Source: Axinella damicornis
Lineage: Eukaryota > Porifera > Demospongiae > Axinellida > Axinellidae
Reading direction: 5' to 3'
Assembly (NCBI GenBank): GCA_963931865.1
Contig: OZ007513.1
Span: 9,214,912-9,278,911, forward strand
Length of the DNA stretch: 64,000 bases
Part shown: piece after piece, positions 57,700 through 64,000 of the stretch
Layout: the number at the start of each line of letters is the position of its first letter
Position numbering within the stretch: the stretch's first letter is position 1
The notes under the pieces: model-generated
What the model saw: only the letters and a program-made list of their open reading frames with translations
Told to the model about the DNA's origin: nothing
Databases searched by the model: none
Position numbers and translations under genes: made by a program

Positions 57700-58191
57700 G
57701 ATTATGTGCTGGAACTCACGCTGAAACTCACCTTGGTGGTGGAGATATGAGCGCTTTTGTCTCGCCGTTAGTCGCCATTGCTCGAGCGCTCCATCGACTT
57801 CCGGTGGCAGTACCATTCTTAGGAAAGGCACACGAAGATTCTGACCACACGGCCGTGATCACTGATCGTTCACTGACGCTTACATGCCGAAACTCACCGT
57901 GCTGTCTAAGTTGTGAGCGCTGTATTGGTTGCCATTGCTCGCGATCGTGGTTGCCACGTGGCATTTGCGTTAATTGGAACGTATTGCAATACTTAGATCG
58001 CGCGATGGCAAGTCACACTGGGGTTGCAACGCGGCTGCTTTATGAATGGGTACTTGAGAGCACTCTAAATCTTCCCTATATAGCGCTATAGTTATCATGG
58101 TACTCACTGATGTGTGATGATTGGAACGAACGGTCACAATTAGCTTGTGCTACCGTTTAACCGCGGCTACCAGGAGTGCGGTTGCCCCTCG
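57700..58191 (-). mobile_element. CACTCCTGGTA-ended element, copy 3 (inverted)
   Basis: Ends (read on plus) in GCTACCAGGAGTGCGGTTGC and CCCTCG, the reverse of the left end of copies 1 and 2. It contains the reverse of the CACGGTGAGTTTCGGCATG and CCACCAAGGTGAGTTTCAG blocks. The other terminus is diverged and not precisely placed. Confidence 0.7.
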
Positions 58192-58199
58192 TAACCAGA

Positions 58200-59129
58200 T
58201 AAAATGTATTGGAGTAAATGCACACTGCACACCGTTATCGTTATCTTGGACGTCATTTGAAAACCCTACACGTACCAGGAGTACTCACTCCAATATGTGT
58301 GGTATTTAGAGCTGCGACCAGGGTCACAACCTGTGACCGTCCAAGAACTGCCCTTGACACGTGACCACGCTACCCTGCCGATGACACCGTCACTATGGCA
58401 AAAACCCGACATCATTGAGCGACTATTTACTAAGGCCACAACTACATGTACACAATCCCAGCTGTAAGTATGGTTACAAGGGGTGGTCACTCCCATATAT
58501 GCTGCAGTCACGGCCTTGCCATCGGTCAAATTCTTGGCCATCACTTGACAGCATTGTAAAAATGGCTCTTGACTGCGCTGCATTTCAGCCACTAACTCAG
58601 AAGAATATGTAGCGACTCCACCCCTTCCATGGAGCGGCTGCATTGACGTCACAAATCCACGTGACTGCGTGCTTCCGTGTGGCAAAAGAACATGGAGTTC
58701 AATGGCAGCTGAACGGAAACTACTATCTCACTTGTACTCCAGGTTGCATAGCTGCTCGATCTAATCGGCATGGTAACTGTCCTACAGCGACAGTTGACAC
58801 AGTAGTGCTTCGTAAGTTCGGGGTGCTTGAATTTCTGTAGAAATAGTTTCTTGCCACGCATTCTTATGAAAGGAACGGAGTATAACGGAAGGCATTTCGG
58901 TTGTTTTACAGCCGGTGACGTCAAGTACAACCGCTCTATATAGTACACAGGGTCAAGACCCCAGTCAAGGCTGTGACTGTGGTGTCTATGGAGTGACCGC
59001 CCCTTGTTGTATAACATACAGATGCTAGCATTCCGACTTTAACAGCTACACTGGGTGGGGGAAGAGTACCCCACTTATAGGCGCATCATTGACCAACACT
59101 CCTAACTATCAAAAGTAAAATTTACTCAC
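58200..59129. other. 5' part of DNAJC25 intron 1, unassigned
   Basis: Two minus-strand open stretches (58266-58685 and 58649-59017) lack recognisable domains. No other feature could be supported. Confidence 0.35.
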
Positions 59130-59229
59130 CATCATAGCAGTCCACGTTCCCGCAGTAAAGACCCTCTATCAGAGCAGTTGTCCTACACACGGTTGCCAAC
59201 AGGTACAGCAGTAGAAGCGTGCGTTTCAT
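59130..59229 (-). CDS. DNAJC25: DNAJC25-like ER J-protein, exon 1
   Basis: Encodes MKRTLLLLYLLATVCRTTA, a signal peptide, then LIEGLYCGNVDCYD. The ALVEGLYCGTRDCYEVLGV motif directly after the signal peptide is a hallmark of DNAJC25. The donor G|GTGAGT leaves phase 1, which joins exon 2 at 42916 to give DCYDVLEVERS. The start at 59229 is chosen because it gives a compact signal peptide; an in-frame Met 27 codons upstream is less likely. The APH-1 gene ends only about 610 bp upstream on the same strand. Confidence 0.88.
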
Positions 59230-59841
59230 CTTGCGTCTATCCACGTTCTTCCTGGGCCGGCCATGAGATGGGAGAGCTGAAACGGGCGGGAGGATCCAGC
59301 TGTGGTGCACTTAAATTAGAATCACAATTTACCACGTGCAAGGTATCGTGACCTTTGAACCTCGAACGGGCGCGCGCAACCGGATGCAGTCGGCTGGGGT
59401 TCAAATACTAAATTTGTACCACGTTTTGGCGGGAAGTCAGAGGTCTGAACATTGCCTGATTGCCTCCCCAATAATCAAGTACCAGTCTGCATGGGCCACT
59501 CCGTACATGCATACCGATTCTCGACTCCCAGCCGAGCACCAGGACGCCGGTTCCCTCGATCACCAACGCTAGAGGATGTTCTGGGCAAAGCTGTGATCCC
59601 AGTCACGCCCATTGGAAGGAGACAATTAACTAGATAAGTTTTTTTCGTATAGTTATTTAGTAGTTGCACATGGTAGAGTTGTGGTGAGCCACATGCTGCC
59701 ATCCATAGTAATAACAGCAAAAGGGGATAATGCAAACAAAACTGAACTCATTATAGCTAATAAATAGTGCAAGTTCACATTGACGGACATTGATACAGGA
59801 GACATACAGTCATGCACACTAAGTATCAGTACATTCAATGG

Positions 59842-62375
<2,534 letters not shown>

Positions 62376-63117
62376 CTGCAGCAAATGAAGAACACTCGTA
62401 TTGTTGCCTGCCTCTCTGTTTGAGTCCTGCAAGTCATTGGTCCTACTTCTTCAATGGCTACAGCGACGTTTTGGTTGTTGGTTTAAGCCATGGGTGACAC
62501 ACCTGCTAGACTGCTTCAGCTAACCTGACTCACAGCTCCCATGATGTACAGTACATGAGTGAATTTTAGTTTCATAATTTCTGTGGTCTGAGGTACTATG
62601 CTCCTTGCTCAGTCACATTCTGAAGACAGTCATGCACATGCAACTGCTCCATGTCCTGCGTGTGCATGCACTCTTCGCTGATCAGGCTCGCCCCTCAATG
62701 CCCTGCATTTCCAACAGTAGCTCACTAGTGAGTTGATGAGAAGTGCTTGAACACTGCCGTTGCGAGCAGGAAATTTGCGCAAGCTGAAGATTGTGCCATG
62801 CAGTTTCAAATTGAGTAGCAAATCTGCAACTAATCTCAAGATTGCGCATGACTCAGCCGCAACCTCACCGTGAATCAAAACACATTGTCAATGGTTACAA
62901 TAAGGCTGCCAGGCTAGCTGTAGCCAGCTACTGATACATGTAGGACTCCGGGATGGCTGTCATCAAGAGACAAGTGATTATAGGCCAACTGTAGCAGTAC
63001 AGGTAGCCTCGTTCTCAGGCGCTCGGTCTGGGAACGAGGCTACAATCTAAGGCTGCACGGAACATCACATGCACTTTCTCATCATCATCCTTGATTAATG
63101 CCTACACATGCACATGC
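62376..63117. other. APH-1 intron, right side
   Basis: No further APH-1 exon was recognised. A short hairpin TAGCCTCGTTCTCAGG / CTGGGAACGAGGCTAC occurs at 63005-63044. Confidence 0.5.
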
Positions 63118-64000
63118 AGGAAGTGGGAGTGGCCTGGGAATCAGGCTCACTGGGGGTGGCCTGGGAACGAGGCTCACTGGGAGTGGCCTGGGAACGAGGC
63201 TCACTGGGAGTGGCCTGGGAACGAGGCTCACTGGGAGTGGCCTGGGAACGAGGCTCACTGAGAGTGGCCTGGGAATGAGGCTCACTGGGAGTGGCCTGGG
63301 AACGAGGCTCACTGGGAGTGGCCTGGGAACGAGGCTCACTGGGAGTGGCCTGGGAACGAGGTTCATTGGGGGTGGCCTGGGAACGAGGCTCACTGGGAGT
63401 GGCCTGGGAACGAGGCTCACTGGGAGTGGCCTGGGAACGAGGTTCATTGGGGGTGGCCTGGGAACGAGGCTCACTGGGAGTGGCCTGGGAACGAGGCTCA
63501 CTGGGAGGGGCCTGGGAACGAGGCTCACTGGGAGTGGCCTGGGAGTGGTCTGGGAACGAGGCTCACTGGGAGGGGCCTGGGAACGAGGCTCACTGGGAGT
63601 GGCCTGGGAACAAGGCTCACTGGGAGTGGCCTGGGAACGAGGCTCACTGGGAGTGGCCTGGGAACGAGGCTCACTGGGAGTGGCCTGGGAACGAGGCTCA
63701 CTGGGAGGGGCCTGGGAACGAGGCTCACTGAGAGTGGCCTGGGAACGAGGCTCACTGGGAGTGGCCTGGGAACGAGGTTCATTGGGGGTGGCCTGGGAAC
63801 GAGGCTCACTGGGAGTGGCCTGGGAACGAGGCTCACTGGGAGTGGCCTGGGAACGAGGCTCACTGAGAGTGGCCTGGGAATGAGGCTCACTGGGAGTGGC
63901 CTGGGAACGAGGCTCACTGGGAGTGGCCTGGGAACGAGGCTCACTGGGAGTGGCCTGGGAACGAGGTTCATTGGGGGTGGCCTGGGAACGAGGCTCACTG
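63118..64000. repeat. 27-bp minisatellite running off the right edge
   Basis: About 32 copies of a 27-bp unit built on GGCCTGGGAACGAGGCTCAC. Because 27 is a multiple of three, several frames stay open; one plus frame reads GSGLGTRLT and one minus frame VSLVPRPLP. The unit core equals the terminus of the TAGCCTCG transposon family. Nothing indicates that the array is translated. Confidence 0.95.

Noticed and set aside
58266..58685. 139-residue minus-strand open frame
   Set aside because: No recognisable domain or splice context; chance or an old element remnant.
63098..63883. 261-residue open frame of GSGLGTRLT repeats
   Set aside because: It is a by-product of a 27-bp minisatellite; several frames on both strands are open and there is no start context or gene structure.

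Overview
This window looks like nuclear DNA of an early-branching animal, most likely a demosponge. The signs are short phase-consistent spliceosomal introns, metazoan genes (AATF, fibrocystin-L/PKHD1L1, DNAJC25, APH-1), a TRAF-like zinc-finger/MATH gene of the type that is expanded in sponges, and very many small inverted-repeat transposons. The species is inferred and not shown directly. All four recognised host genes lie on the minus strand.

Layout. The first coding exon of an AATF/Che-1-like gene is at 1763-1997; the rest of the gene runs off the left edge. From 3220 to about 30 kb, and probably to 35525, lies a fibrocystin-L (PKHD1L1) orthologue. I could splice it by hand with every intron phase matching. 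From the N-terminus it has three IPT/TIG domains, a PA14 domain, a fibrocystin-specific middle region, four IPT domains, a cupredoxin-like segment, seven more IPT domains, a G8 domain with a beta-helix, a second G8 with a beta-helix, an RRKR site, an SEA-like region, one membrane span and a cytoplasmic tail. The last 9.8 kb of coding sequence is one uninterrupted exon. Directly upstream, in phase with the first IPT exon, is a signal peptide plus CAP/SCP domain (33863-35525). The simplest reading is that a CAP domain is fused to the front of the fibrocystin-L protein.

From about 39.9 to 59.2 kb lies a DNAJC25-like ER J-protein. Exon 1 is at 59130-59229 and the J-domain exons are at 39894-42916. 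Its 3' exons are missing near a 200-N assembly gap (38801-39000). Its 16.2-kb first intron holds a decayed OB-fold/transposase cluster, large duplications, a frameshifted TRAF-like pseudogene, a plus-strand KMT5A-like SET-domain gene with one frameshift, and several mobile elements. From 59842 rightwards lies the C-terminal two thirds of APH-1, a gamma-secretase subunit; its N-terminal exons are beyond the right edge.

Introns and spacers are packed with non-autonomous DNA transposons. These include TTAA-flanked foldback elements, a family with 9-bp target duplication and TAGCCTCG ends, hAT-like elements, TA-flanked MITEs and a family ending in CACTCCTGGTA. There are also minisatellites with 27-, 28-, 42- and about 60-bp units, a tRNA-derived SINE candidate and a short interstitial telomeric tract. 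The recognised genes do not form a pathway; they are neighbours. No prokaryotic features, CRISPR arrays, rRNA or intact tRNA genes were seen.
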